Assembly: GCA_030148165.1 (NCBI GenBank)
Contig: JASBTZ010000007.1
Location: forward strand, 372,001 to 436,000
DNA: 64,000 bases
Direction of reading: 5' to 3'
DNA from: Bacteroidota bacterium
GTDB taxonomy: Bacteria; Bacteroidota; Bacteroidia; Flavobacteriales_D; Crocinitomicaceae
Shown here: positions 53,957-62,830 of the stretch, one piece after another
Layout of the letters: each line of letters begins with the position of its first letter
Position numbering within the stretch: position 1 is the stretch's first letter
The notes under the pieces: generated by a model
What the model was told of the DNA's origin: nothing
The model's database searches: none
What the model saw: the letters and a program-made list of their open reading frames with translations, nothing else
Translations under genes and position numbers: made by a program

Positions 53957-55748
53957 ATTGCTTGATAATTCGATAGACAAATGAGCCGTTATCGGATTTC
54001 AGGCTCATCAAATAAATACCATTGGAACTTTTCAGTTCTACCTTTTGAATATAGCTTCCATGGAAGGATCGGGAGAGGAGTATCTTACCGTTCAGATCAA
54101 CGATTTCGATACTCCAATTACCGGTATATGCTTGTGGATTAATGGCAATAAAATCGCTTGTCGGATTGGGATAAACGATGAATTCTCCATTTGTGATTTC
54201 ATCAAAGCCAGTAATTTGTTGTGCTGCCTTAACGGCCTGGTAAGCATTGACTCTTCCATAACCGACAGCATTATTCCATGACCAATAAGAAGGATTAATA
54301 CTATCATAAGTATATCCTGGAACGCGATCTGCGGTTTGATTGATAACAGTTCTAACCTGCTCTCCGGTAAGATTTGGATTCACAGATAGAACGAGTGCTC
54401 CGACACCTGCTGCGTTCGGACAGGCGGCACTGGTTCCATTAAAAATAAAGAAATAGCTGTTGCTTGTGTAGCCGTTGCTACCTGTCATGTCGGTGGCACA
54501 GATTTTAACACCCGGAGCGATCACATCTAATGATTCACCAAAATTACTACCCCATCCTTCTCCATCGCACGACACACTACTTTTACGTTCATCACACATC
54601 GAACTTGCCCCAACGGCAATAGTTTTTGGGTGATTTGCCGGCCAAAGTACACCGCTGATATCATCATTTCCAGAGGAGAAAAACATTGCCAGGCCCTTGA
54701 AGTTTCTCGCTTCATTCCATGCATCCGTTAGTTCCAAATTGATCAAGGCGGTATCAATACCCAAGGCTGTAATAAATATCGGGGGCAAACCTGCTGAGGT
54801 ACTCATGATGTCACAGTTTGCAGTTCTCCAGGCATAAGCTGCACCAGATAACATGGCATCCGTCGTGGTTGTAGCTTGAATGCCCACAGGAGCACCGTAA
54901 TCGAAGTAGTAAAATATTCTAACCGGAATTATTTTGGACCCGTAAGCAATGCCGGCAATTCCTAGATTGTTATCTCCTTCAGCAGCTATGATTCCTGCAC
55001 AGCAAGTACCATGACCATCGGAATTGTAATTAGGAGTTGGATAACCTTGGGTGTCATTTACAGAATCGGCAAATCCATCGAAGCCTGCTAATAAATTATT
55101 GAGCATATCTTCGTGTAAAGTGTCTACACCACTATCCAGGACCGCAATCTTAATATTGGGATCACCGGTGGTAATGGTCCAGGCTGAGTCCACCGACATG
55201 TCAGCTCCCGGAGTACCGTTATATTGAAGTGGCGACCCGGTGTTTTCTATCGCCCACTGGCGCGTGTATAGCGGATCATTAACACTTAGATCCATCGTAA
55301 ATACCTGATCATATCCAACGTACTTAACGTTTACATTCTCCATGAGTATGCTGCGATAAGCCGTGAGCTCCTCATCATTTTTCACTTCCAAAGTGGTGTA
55401 GTACAGATCAGGAATAATAGCATGCGGCACAAGTTTTTCACTCTGTATAAAGTCTTCATCGGGATTGGAGAACTTAACCATTAGACGGTCGGTGTTATAG
55501 CAAAGATGGTGATCGAGTATTCGCACGAGGGAATAGAAACAAAAACTTTGAACTTCGCTTTCTTCAGCTTCTACAATCACGTATCCCCGTTCATTCGTAA
55601 TCGAAAGAAGTTCAACATCAGTATTCAATAATTGCTGAATTAATTCATTTTGAGTTTGACCGGTACAAGGTGCTACTGCGTATCGATGAGCATAGCTGTG
55701 TACGGATAGAAATGTTAGTCCGACAAGGAGTAGTAGATACTTAGACAT
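53955..55748 (-). CDS. secreted subtilisin-like S8 serine protease with T9SS sorting domain
   Basis: A 597-residue exported protease. The signal peptide (about 1-20) is followed by a fervidolysin-like N-terminal propeptide (about 25-150) and the S8 catalytic domain (about 195-500). The triad is D205 (IAVLDSGVDT), H246 (SDGHGTCCAGI) and S440 (FNGTSAACPNA), with the oxyanion Asn near 361 (FSSGND). The C terminus (about 515-597) is a T9SS type A sorting domain, including FIVYPNPTSDFIAI and SNGIYLMSLKSDNG. It is the clearest secreted hydrolase in the window. Start chosen at the signal-peptide ATG. Confidence 0.95.
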   Translation of the reverse strand: MSKYLLLLVGLTFLSVHSYAHRYAVAPCTGQTQNELIQQLLNTDVELLSITNERGYVIVEAEESEVQSFCFYSLVRILDHHLCYNTDRLMVKFSNPDEDFIQSEKLVPHAIIPDLYYTTLEVKNDEELTAYRSILMENVNVKYVGYDQVFTMDLSVNDPLYTRQWAIENTGSPLQYNGTPGADMSVDSAWTITTGDPNIKIAVLDSGVDTLHEDMLNNLLAGFDGFADSVNDTQGYPTPNYNSDGHGTCCAGIIAAEGDNNLGIAGIAYGSKIIPVRIFYYFDYGAPVGIQATTTTDAMLSGAAYAWRTANCDIMSTSAGLPPIFITALGIDTALINLELTDAWNEARNFKGLAMFFSSGNDDISGVLWPANHPKTIAVGASSMCDERKSSVSCDGEGWGSNFGESLDVIAPGVKICATDMTGSNGYTSNSYFFIFNGTSAACPNAAGVGALVLSVNPNLTGEQVRTVINQTADRVPGYTYDSINPSYWSWNNAVGYGRVNAYQAVKAAQQITGFDEITNGEFIVYPNPTSDFIAINPQAYTGNWSIEIVDLNGKILLSRSFHGSYIQKVELKSSNGIYLMSLKSDNGSFVYRIIKQ

Positions 55749-55809
55749 GTGTAATTTTTATTTCTAGTAAAGATAAGAAACAAACAAGTTATCTCTGATT
55801 AACTATGTA

Positions 55810-56685
55810 CTAGGATATGATAATCGAGCGCATGGAGCCTGATCCAAAGGCCATCTCTTCATTAAAGAATGAAGCAACCTCTTTGTTACCTTGCAAGGCT
55901 AGCGTATAAAGTAGCGGCAAATAATGCTCAGGAGTTGGAATAGATAAAGTGGCCGAAGAACCTAAATTTTGATAATTGATGAGTTCGTTATGATCTCTAT
56001 TTTCAACTAATGACTTAACTGTTGCGTCGAATTCCAGTGCCCAATCATATGCGGGCGGGTTCTCATCAAATCTCGCCATGCGGAGATTGTGAACCACATT
56101 ACCACTACCTACAATTAAAACGCCCTTGTCTCTTAAAAAAGCGAGTTCTTTCGCCAGATCGTAGTGATACTGTGCATCCTTAGTATAATCCAGACTTAGC
56201 TGAAAAACAGGGATTTTAGCTTCAGGAAACATCTTTACAAGCACACTCCAGGTGCCATGATCAAGACCCCATTCGTGATCGAGTAATACGCTTGTTGACT
56301 TAACCTCTTCAGATACGAATTTAGCTAATTCGGGAGATCCGGGAGCCGGATATTGTACATCAAAAAGAGCCTGAGGAAATCCGTAAAAATCATGGATCGT
56401 ACGTGGTGTTTCCATGGCTGTTACATATGTCCCTTTTGTCTCCCAGTGCGCAGAGATACATAACACTGCTTTAGGCGCATTTTCGAGTGATAAGGCTGCA
56501 TCATGCCAGCCCTGCGTGATGGAGTTGTCGGAGATGGCATTCATTGGATTTCCATGACCAACAAACATCACGGGCATCCGTTCTGTGAATTCCTGATCAA
56601 CGAGTTTATGAAGGTCTTTTAAATTCATAATTATGGGACTTAAGGCTAACAAGCCGGAGGATGCAATAAATTTTCTTCGGTCCAT
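55810..56685 (-). CDS. extradiol ring-cleavage dioxygenase (YgiD/LigB type) with possible Tat signal
   Basis: A 291-residue class III extradiol dioxygenase related to 4,5-DOPA dioxygenase YgiD. Metal-binding positions are visible: H44 in FVGHGNPMNAI, H80 in CISAHWETKG, H98 in IHDFYGFP, then DHGTWSVL and GSGNVVHNL. The first residues, MDRRKFIASSGLLALSPIIM, resemble a twin-arginine signal (RRKFI). E. coli YgiD is cytosolic, so an exported form would be unusual. It is transcribed alone. The substrate (a catechol or L-DOPA-type compound) is inferred from the family only. Confidence 0.85.
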   Translation of the reverse strand: MDRRKFIASSGLLALSPIIMNLKDLHKLVDQEFTERMPVMFVGHGNPMNAISDNSITQGWHDAALSLENAPKAVLCISAHWETKGTYVTAMETPRTIHDFYGFPQALFDVQYPAPGSPELAKFVSEEVKSTSVLLDHEWGLDHGTWSVLVKMFPEAKIPVFQLSLDYTKDAQYHYDLAKELAFLRDKGVLIVGSGNVVHNLRMARFDENPPAYDWALEFDATVKSLVENRDHNELINYQNLGSSATLSIPTPEHYLPLLYTLALQGNKEVASFFNEEMAFGSGSMRSIIIS

Positions 56686-56781
56686 TCCATGCTATTCATA
56701 CAGTAAAGATACAAAAATTAAATATATCTACCATGGTAAATAAAAACATTGCTTAACCTTACAATAAGAGTAGGGACACCC

Positions 56782-59703
56782 CTATTGTTTGATGAATCGG
56801 ATCGTTTCTATTCCATTCGTGTGATGAATGTTCAGTAGATAAGTTCCCGCTGGCATTTCTGACACATCAAGTGACTTAATGATGTCATCACTTTCAAATA
56901 CGAGTTTGCCATCGGCTGTTGTGATCTTCATCTGTCGATATCCAATTACTTGTTCTAAACCATCGATGAGCAGATACTCACTTGCAGGATTAGGGTGGAT
57001 GCTCAGGATGTCTTTGTAAAGATCAGATAGACCGATATTATCAACCAGATAACACGATGAAGTGTCTACACATCCATTCAATGTGACTTCGACAGCGTAA
57101 GTACCATTAACTGATGGTTGGAATCCCTGACCCGTTTCTCCGGGAATCGGTGCATAAGCATTGTCACAATCGAGCCATTGATAGTTTGCACCCGCTTGAA
57201 TCGCTGTGAGCAAAGTATCATTTTGAGAAACCACAACTACCGGCATTGGGTTAATGGTCAAATTCAACGTAATTACGGAATCACATCCTGTCGAATTGGT
57301 CAATGTCCACGTTGGTGTACTGGTACTGGAAGTATAGGTGTTTCCATCAATCCAGGTATAGCTAGCACATGCCGTAACCACATCTGTACCGGCATTTGAA
57401 TTGTTAATGGTTAAGTTCAGCGTCACCACCGAGTCACAACCCGTTGAGTTGGTTAATGTCCAGGTAGGTGTGTTCGTGCTGGATATATACGTATTTCCAT
57501 CGATCCAGGTGTATGTATCGCATGCAGTCTGGTTATCTGTTCCGGTGGAAGATGAATTAATGGTCAAATCCAATGTAACGACGGAGTCACAACCGTTCGC
57601 CGCTCCTCCGACATATGTGTAGGTGGGTGTATTTGTCGAGGAGGAATAGGTGTTCCCATCGATCCAGGTATATGAATCACAAGCCGTTTGTACATCAGTT
57701 CCGCTGGCGAAGCTTGTTATGGTCAGGTTCAAAGTAACCGTAGAGTCACAACCATTGGTTGCACCTCCAGTATACGTATATGTTGGAGTATTCGTACTGG
57801 ACGAATAGGTGTTCCCATCTATCCATGTATAGCTACCACAAGCAGATACGACATCTGTTCCGCTGGTTGAATTATTGATCGTCAGATCAAGTGTGACAAT
57901 GGAATCACAGCCATTCGCCGCACCGCCTACGTACGTATATGTAGGTGTATTCGTAGAAGAGGAGTAGGTATTCCCATCAATCCAGGTGTAAGAATCACAT
58001 GCTGATTGAACATCTGTTCCGGTTGCGTAACTCGTAATGGTTAAATCCAGTGTCACGATCGAATCACAGCCATTCGCAGCACCACCAATATACGTGTGTG
58101 TTGGTGTGTTTGTACTCGAAGTATAGGTATTACCGTCGATCCAGGTATAGGATCCACAGGTAACCACGACATCTGTGGATGTTGCGTTATTCAGAATAGT
58201 AAGATCTAATTGGATAATACTATCGCACCCTTGCGAACTAGTCAGCGTGTGATTCGCCGTATTATTTGAGCTTGTATATGTATTTCCGTCGATCCAGGTA
58301 TACGTCTCACAAGCCACTTGTGTATCAACCGTTGTAGGACCGGATGATCCGCCAATGCTAATTGAAATTCCATTAATAACGGCACCGTTAGCCCCCGCTA
58401 ATGCGCCATTCGTTTGACCTGTGCAGTTCGTTCCGGTCTGAACACCTGAATTTCCACCAGAAAGATTAGTAGTGACAGCTCCTGGAAGCGTGTTAGAAGT
58501 AAGAATGACACCACCGCCACCGCCTCCTCCAGGACCTTTGCAGTTCGTAGCACTAAAGGAGTCAACATTGCCACCTTGTCCACCACTGACATCAAGATTA
58601 AGCGATCCGTTAATGGTGTTAACGTCGAGAACAATAGTGCCTCCGGCACCACCACCACCATGACCATCACCATCATTATATGCGGTCACATTAAGTCCGG
58701 ATGCATCTATAAAATTCCCATTACTGTTCAATACATCGGCGATTAAGATTATAATACCTCCACCTGCACGACCATCAGTTCCGGGTAAGTTGTTCGCATG
58801 TCCTGCACCACCGCCACCGCCAAGGAACAGCTTATTACTTCCTGTGTAATAAGAAGAAAGATCCGATCCACCTTCTCCCGGGTAATATCCTCTGCAATAG
58901 TCTCCAAAGAAACAGTTTGCCGGAGATGCCGTTCCACCGACACCACCTACTCCGTAATTTGAGCCACCGCCTCCACCAGCGTTGTGATCATTTCCACCGC
59001 CTCCACCGTTGGCGAGATTTCCCATACCGAACTCTTTACCAGCGATAGAATCTGTGATCCCTTCACCTTTTCCAGCAGCCCTGCAAGACCCACTCGGGTA
59101 GAAATAGTCGGGATACTGAGGGTCACTTGGTGAGCATCCACAGCTGCATGCGCTGTAATTTTCCTGAGCCCAACCACCTCTGAATCCAGTTCCAAACATG
59201 ACAATATCCTGATTGAGTGTAATACTACCGGATGCCACTACGATCAAAACGCCACCAGTACCAGGAGAAGCATTCCATGCCGGAGCAAACAGTTGGTTGT
59301 TTACAACAACATCATTATAGGTATCTACTCTAATCAGCTGAACGGAACCATTCGCATCATACGAATTCGATAATGAGGACTGAAAAGTCACAGTTTGACC
59401 ATTTACACTGCAAATAATAGCAAGTTCATAATTACCGGCGTTTCCTATACTTGTTATATCGCCAAAAGCTGCCGTGTTCGTCTCATCGATTGTTGCACCC
59501 TTCATTTGAATGATAAGTACGGTGTCATTTGCATTGAATCCAACTGTAGATTGCACATCAACGCTTGTTCCGCTGTTAATAGTAGTAACCGGTGAAGCAA
59601 CGGTATTGATGAGGCCTCCTATGGTTGTTTGTCCAAAAGAAAAACCAAATGTTAACGTGACACAAAGTATCAAAAAGATGGATGTAGAGATCGATCGATT
59701 CAT
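56782..59703 (-). CDS. secreted giant T9SS protein with Gly-rich region and seven-repeat Cys/Thr region
   Basis: A 973-residue surface protein. The ATG at 59703 gives signal peptide MNRSISTSIFLILCVTLTFG; an in-frame start 45 bases upstream is less likely. N-terminal strands (about 20-160) precede a glycine-rich region (encoded near 58500-59050), with runs such as GGGGGNDHNAGGGGGSNY. Seven tandem repeats of about 51-53 residues (encoded 57240-58314) carry a core YTWIDGNTYxSSTNTPT and CDSxVTLxLTI, with two cysteines per unit. The C-terminal T9SS sorting domain (KDILSIHPNPASEYLLIDGL to ETIRFIKQ) targets it to the surface. It may be an adhesin or structural filament; no ligand is known. Confidence 0.82.
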   Translation of the reverse strand: MNRSISTSIFLILCVTLTFGFSFGQTTIGGLINTVASPVTTINSGTSVDVQSTVGFNANDTVLIIQMKGATIDETNTAAFGDITSIGNAGNYELAIICSVNGQTVTFQSSLSNSYDANGSVQLIRVDTYNDVVVNNQLFAPAWNASPGTGGVLIVVASGSITLNQDIVMFGTGFRGGWAQENYSACSCGCSPSDPQYPDYFYPSGSCRAAGKGEGITDSIAGKEFGMGNLANGGGGGNDHNAGGGGGSNYGVGGVGGTASPANCFFGDYCRGYYPGEGGSDLSSYYTGSNKLFLGGGGGAGHANNLPGTDGRAGGGIIILIADVLNSNGNFIDASGLNVTAYNDGDGHGGGGAGGTIVLDVNTINGSLNLDVSGGQGGNVDSFSATNCKGPGGGGGGGVILTSNTLPGAVTTNLSGGNSGVQTGTNCTGQTNGALAGANGAVINGISISIGGSSGPTTVDTQVACETYTWIDGNTYTSSNNTANHTLTSSQGCDSIIQLDLTILNNATSTDVVVTCGSYTWIDGNTYTSSTNTPTHTYIGGAANGCDSIVTLDLTITSYATGTDVQSACDSYTWIDGNTYSSSTNTPTYTYVGGAANGCDSIVTLDLTINNSTSGTDVVSACGSYTWIDGNTYSSSTNTPTYTYTGGATNGCDSTVTLNLTITSFASGTDVQTACDSYTWIDGNTYSSSTNTPTYTYVGGAANGCDSVVTLDLTINSSSTGTDNQTACDTYTWIDGNTYISSTNTPTWTLTNSTGCDSVVTLNLTINNSNAGTDVVTACASYTWIDGNTYTSSTSTPTWTLTNSTGCDSVITLNLTINPMPVVVVSQNDTLLTAIQAGANYQWLDCDNAYAPIPGETGQGFQPSVNGTYAVEVTLNGCVDTSSCYLVDNIGLSDLYKDILSIHPNPASEYLLIDGLEQVIGYRQMKITTADGKLVFESDDIIKSLDVSEMPAGTYLLNIHHTNGIETIRFIKQ
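57240..58314 (-). repeat. seven tandem ~155-base repeats inside a T9SS surface protein
   Basis: Within the gene at 56782-59703 seven in-frame repeats of about 51-53 codons are visible. Each codes for a YTWIDGNTY core, a Thr/Ser-rich strand, and a GCDSxVTLxLTI closing strand. Repeats 2-5 carry a GGAANGCDS-type insert, while repeats 6-7 and the first have a shorter SxGCDS version. The repeats are also similar at the DNA level, so copy number may vary between strains. Confidence 0.85.
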
Positions 59704-59802
59704 GTGTAGTAGTTTACCGTGAGTAGCTAAAATACGAAAAAGACACATGCCATAGTTAGTATAATATTAGTTAAAAAGTGCGTTTTCCATTCATTTTAGT
59801 CG

Positions 59803-59810
59803 TATCTTTG
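59803..59810 (+). promoter_or_regulatory. candidate -7 promoter box of the desaturase gene
   Basis: TATCTTTG fits TAnnTTTG exactly and lies 76 bases before the ATG at 59886. A TTTT at 59783-59786 is a weak -33 candidate. The spacing is shorter than usual, so this is tentative. Confidence 0.3.
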
Positions 59811-59885
59811 TGTATCAACTTCCCAAACACTTCACGATATTATTAATAACTATCTTGTTGTTTGTCAACAAGGACATTAGAACTT

Positions 59886-60995
59886 ATGCTAAACCAAATA
59901 AAATATAACAGGGAGAATAAAACGGACTTTCATCGAGTTCTCCAGAGTCGCGTCAATAGCTATTTCAAGGAAAAGGGAATATCCAAGCACGCCAACACCA
60001 ATATGATTTTGAAAACAATTTTCATGATCGCATTGTACCTCGTTCCGTTTACACTGATGTTAACAATGGTGAGTAATACCTGGATGACTGCTTTCATTTG
60101 GGTTGTAATGGGCTTCGGAATGGCGGGAATAGGCCTGTCCGTTATGCACGATGCTAATCATGGAGCTTATTCAAAAAATCAAACCATTAATATGCTTCTG
60201 GGTAACCTGATGAATATTGTTGGCGGAAGTGATGTTAACTGGAGAGTTCAGCACAATATGTTACATCATACCTATACGAATGTATCTGGAATGGATGAAG
60301 ACATAGATTCAGGTCTACTAATGCGTTTTTCACCGGAACAGCAGCACCTGAAAGGCCATCGCTTTCAGTTTTTATATGCGTGGTTTTTATATGGTATGAT
60401 GACAATCATGTGGGTATTTTCCAAGGATTTCAAGCAGTTTTCCAGATACAGGAAACTAGGATTATTAAAATCTCAGGGCAAATCTGAAAGTGGAATGTTA
60501 AGTAAGCTCATTATTTTTAAGGTCGCATATATAGCTGTATTTTTAGTTCTGCCAATAATCTTCAGCCCGGTTGCATGGTGGTTGACAGTACTATTCTTTA
60601 TCATGATGCATTTTGTTGCAGGATTAACACTGGCTTGTATTTTTCAACCGGCGCATGTTATTCCATCTTCTGATTTTAATGCACCACACCCGGAGACGGG
60701 AGTGATAGCAAATGATTGGGCGGCTAGCCAGTTATTAAATACCGCGAATTTCGCTCCAAGATCGAAGATTTTCAGCTGGTACGTGGGTGGATTGAATTAT
60801 CAGATCGAGCATCACTTGTTCCCCACTATCTGCCATGTTCATTATAAGCATATTTCAAGAATAGTGAAGGAAACAGCGTTTGAATATGGATTACCATATT
60901 ATAGTTATCAAACCTTTACTAAAGCATTGGCTGAACATGCAAAGCTATTGTATCATCTAGGGAAACCACCTGTAATGACAAAAGTTGGGGCTTAG
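59886..60995 (+). CDS. fatty acid desaturase (acyl-lipid or acyl-CoA type)
   Basis: A 369-residue membrane-bound di-iron desaturase that puts double bonds into membrane fatty acids. It has four hydrophobic helices and three His boxes: HDANHG (88-93), HNMLHH (123-128) and QIEHH (306-310). The QxxHH third box is typical of front-end or linoleoyl-CoA-type desaturases. The ATG at 59886 is preferred; the upstream TTG at 59862 is less likely. It probably adjusts membrane fluidity, as in cold adaptation. It stands alone between the giant T9SS gene and two small genes. Confidence 0.93.
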   Translation: MLNQIKYNRENKTDFHRVLQSRVNSYFKEKGISKHANTNMILKTIFMIALYLVPFTLMLTMVSNTWMTAFIWVVMGFGMAGIGLSVMHDANHGAYSKNQTINMLLGNLMNIVGGSDVNWRVQHNMLHHTYTNVSGMDEDIDSGLLMRFSPEQQHLKGHRFQFLYAWFLYGMMTIMWVFSKDFKQFSRYRKLGLLKSQGKSESGMLSKLIIFKVAYIAVFLVLPIIFSPVAWWLTVLFFIMMHFVAGLTLACIFQPAHVIPSSDFNAPHPETGVIANDWAASQLLNTANFAPRSKIFSWYVGGLNYQIEHHLFPTICHVHYKHISRIVKETAFEYGLPYYSYQTFTKALAEHAKLLYHLGKPPVMTKVGA

Positions 60996-61014
60996 TCACA
61001 ACCTTTCTGTTTTC

Positions 61015-61236
61015 TCACCGAACAGTGAAAACAATATTGTAAAGCGTCCAGATACAAAAAATCACACCAAGTACAATCATCGCATAGGAATAGCCTTTAT
61101 CCATTGTTTTAAAGGTCTTGCTGCTATTTTTTTGATGTGCTATATCCTTATTTCTTTTGAGACTCCAAAGTCCCCAAGAAATAAATATGAGGCTTAACCC
61201 TAAATGAACATATTCGTTATTTAGAAATTCCTCCAA
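61015..61236 (-). CDS. small two-helix membrane protein
   Basis: A 73-residue protein with two probable transmembrane helices (about 11-27, LGLSLIFISWGLWSL, and about 51-69, YAMIVLGVIFCIWTLYNIVF) separated by a basic linker (KRNKDIAHQKNSSKTFK). No family is recognised. It lies three bases downstream of the 124-residue gene on the same strand, so the two are probably co-transcribed. Confidence 0.6.
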   Translation of the reverse strand: MEEFLNNEYVHLGLSLIFISWGLWSLKRNKDIAHQKNSSKTFKTMDKGYSYAMIVLGVIFCIWTLYNIVFTVR

Positions 61237-61239
61237 GGC

Positions 61240-61614
61240 TTAATTATATTGAGTTGCCTTATCCATTATCATGATATACACCTTTTCCGGATCAATTTCA
61301 TTGATATCAATTCCGTAGTTCATAACACCGGTATTTTGAAGATGAATCAATTCGAGGTGATTCGGATCATTTAGCGTGAAAATGAAAAAATGTTTGTCAC
61401 CAACCTGGTCCAACATGCTTTTCATCAATTCCATGTCTGACAGTTCTATCTCATTTCTTCGATTTTGAAATTCAGATACAGTCATCTTGTGGTCTGCCTT
61501 TAATATTTCTTCCATCACTTGATTTCCTGAAAGAAAGTCCATCATGTCATTCACTTCCCATATTTGGAAATCCTTGTACTGGGTACAACTCTCAATAAAA
61601 TTCTCTACTATCAT
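61240..61614 (-). CDS. protein of unknown function, small and acidic
   Basis: A 124-residue protein without signal peptide or membrane helix. It looks like an alpha/beta cytosolic domain (FQIWEVNDMMDFLSGNQVMEEI, KHFFIFTLNDPNHLEL, PEKVYIMIMDKA). The sequence is not recognisable to me. It is followed directly by the small membrane protein gene; it may regulate or bind it, but that is a guess from proximity. Confidence 0.55.
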   Translation of the reverse strand: MIVENFIESCTQYKDFQIWEVNDMMDFLSGNQVMEEILKADHKMTVSEFQNRRNEIELSDMELMKSMLDQVGDKHFFIFTLNDPNHLELIHLQNTGVMNYGIDINEIDPEKVYIMIMDKATQYN

Positions 61615-61767
61615 TCTTATGTTATAATGAAATCAAAAGTAACGTATTTATTCTCTTCAGCAATGAAACCGGGTCAATCGGGCTTCAATTTAGCATCTGT
61701 TCAATATCTGTGATCGAGCCTGTTTCGAGTCAATACATTGAGAATTAAAGCGTGATAAACCGAATAA

Positions 61768-62826
61768 CTATCTGGGATTCGAATGTGAGGGATTTCTAAT
61801 AAATATCGAGTCATTTAAGGTATGGAGAAAGGCAATGATTGTATCTATTTCTTCAGGTGAAAGATCAACTCCTCCTTCTCGGGCATGCGTCATTTTCGGA
61901 TCAATGTTGACACTCTGTTTAACTCCTGAGTTGTAGAATTCAAGAACTTCTTCAAGTGTAGAGAAACGACCGTCGTGCATATACGGAGCCGTGAATGCAA
62001 GATTTCTTAAGGTTGGAATTCTGAACTTCCCGTTATCCTCCGTAAGACCGGTAATGACTCCGCGTCCTGGATCAGGATAATTCAACGGGTTATCGATTTC
62101 ATCGAGACCATTATTACTAAACGTTCCGATCGTCCCGAGTGCACTACCGTCCGTAATGTGACAATGAATACAATCTCCTTTAGTTTGATCGTTAACCAGA
62201 ATATAACCTCGATATTCCTTGTGGGTAAAATAATCTTCACCTCGAAGCACGCGGTCAAATTTTGAATTATAAGAGAGCAGCGTTCGCTCAAATTGTGCAA
62301 TGACTTTTGCAACGTGGCTACTGTCAATTTGATTTGTCCCAAAAACCAGGTAGAATTGCGTTAAATACTCAGGATCGTTGATTATCCGATGAACGGCGGT
62401 ATGCCAATCGAGATTCATCTCATTATGAGCTCTAACCGGCATGAAGACTTGTTCTTCCAGTGAACCTGCCCGACCATCCCAAAAGAACTCCTTACTCCAG
62501 ATCAAGTTGAATAGCGGCAGGGCATTTCTGCGTGTGACACTATCATGTACTCCTTTGCTGAATACCTGTCCCTGATCAGCGAATGCACTCTCCTGTCGAT
62601 GACAAGATGCACAACTGATTGATTTATCCTCACTTAAGATGGGGTCATAAAATAGTTTTCTACCCAGATTTACACCTTCTACCGTGGTAGGATTATCCTC
62701 GTCGGTCGGTATTTCCGGAAAGTGGTTCAATTCCGGGAACGTGTATGGCGTCAACTCTATATTATCAAATGAAAATAAGGTAAAGACAATAATAGTCAAG
62801 CCAAACAGAGCCAGTCGATAAGTCAT
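61768..62826 (-). CDS. di-haem cytochrome c peroxidase (MauG/CCP family)
   Basis: A 352-residue exported protein, with a hydrophobic N terminus (about 3-20) acting as signal or anchor. It has two haem-binding motifs: CASCH (C72-H76) and CIHCH (C219-H223). Around them lie the CCP signatures LGRKLFYDPILSED, RRNALPLFN, FFWDGRA and PTLRNLAFTAPYMHDGRF. It probably reduces hydrogen peroxide with electrons from cytochrome c, or oxidises a protein as MauG does. It sits four bases upstream of the T9SS gene's far end: the T9SS gene (minus strand) ends at 62831, so the two are in one transcript with the T9SS gene first. Confidence 0.93.
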   Translation of the reverse strand: MTYRLALFGLTIIVFTLFSFDNIELTPYTFPELNHFPEIPTDEDNPTTVEGVNLGRKLFYDPILSEDKSISCASCHRQESAFADQGQVFSKGVHDSVTRRNALPLFNLIWSKEFFWDGRAGSLEEQVFMPVRAHNEMNLDWHTAVHRIINDPEYLTQFYLVFGTNQIDSSHVAKVIAQFERTLLSYNSKFDRVLRGEDYFTHKEYRGYILVNDQTKGDCIHCHITDGSALGTIGTFSNNGLDEIDNPLNYPDPGRGVITGLTEDNGKFRIPTLRNLAFTAPYMHDGRFSTLEEVLEFYNSGVKQSVNIDPKMTHAREGGVDLSPEEIDTIIAFLHTLNDSIFIRNPSHSNPR

Positions 62827-62830
62827 GGAA

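Noticed and set aside
58398-58676. Frames in the Gly-rich part of the giant surface gene
   Set aside because: Repetitive glycine codons open other frames; not real genes.
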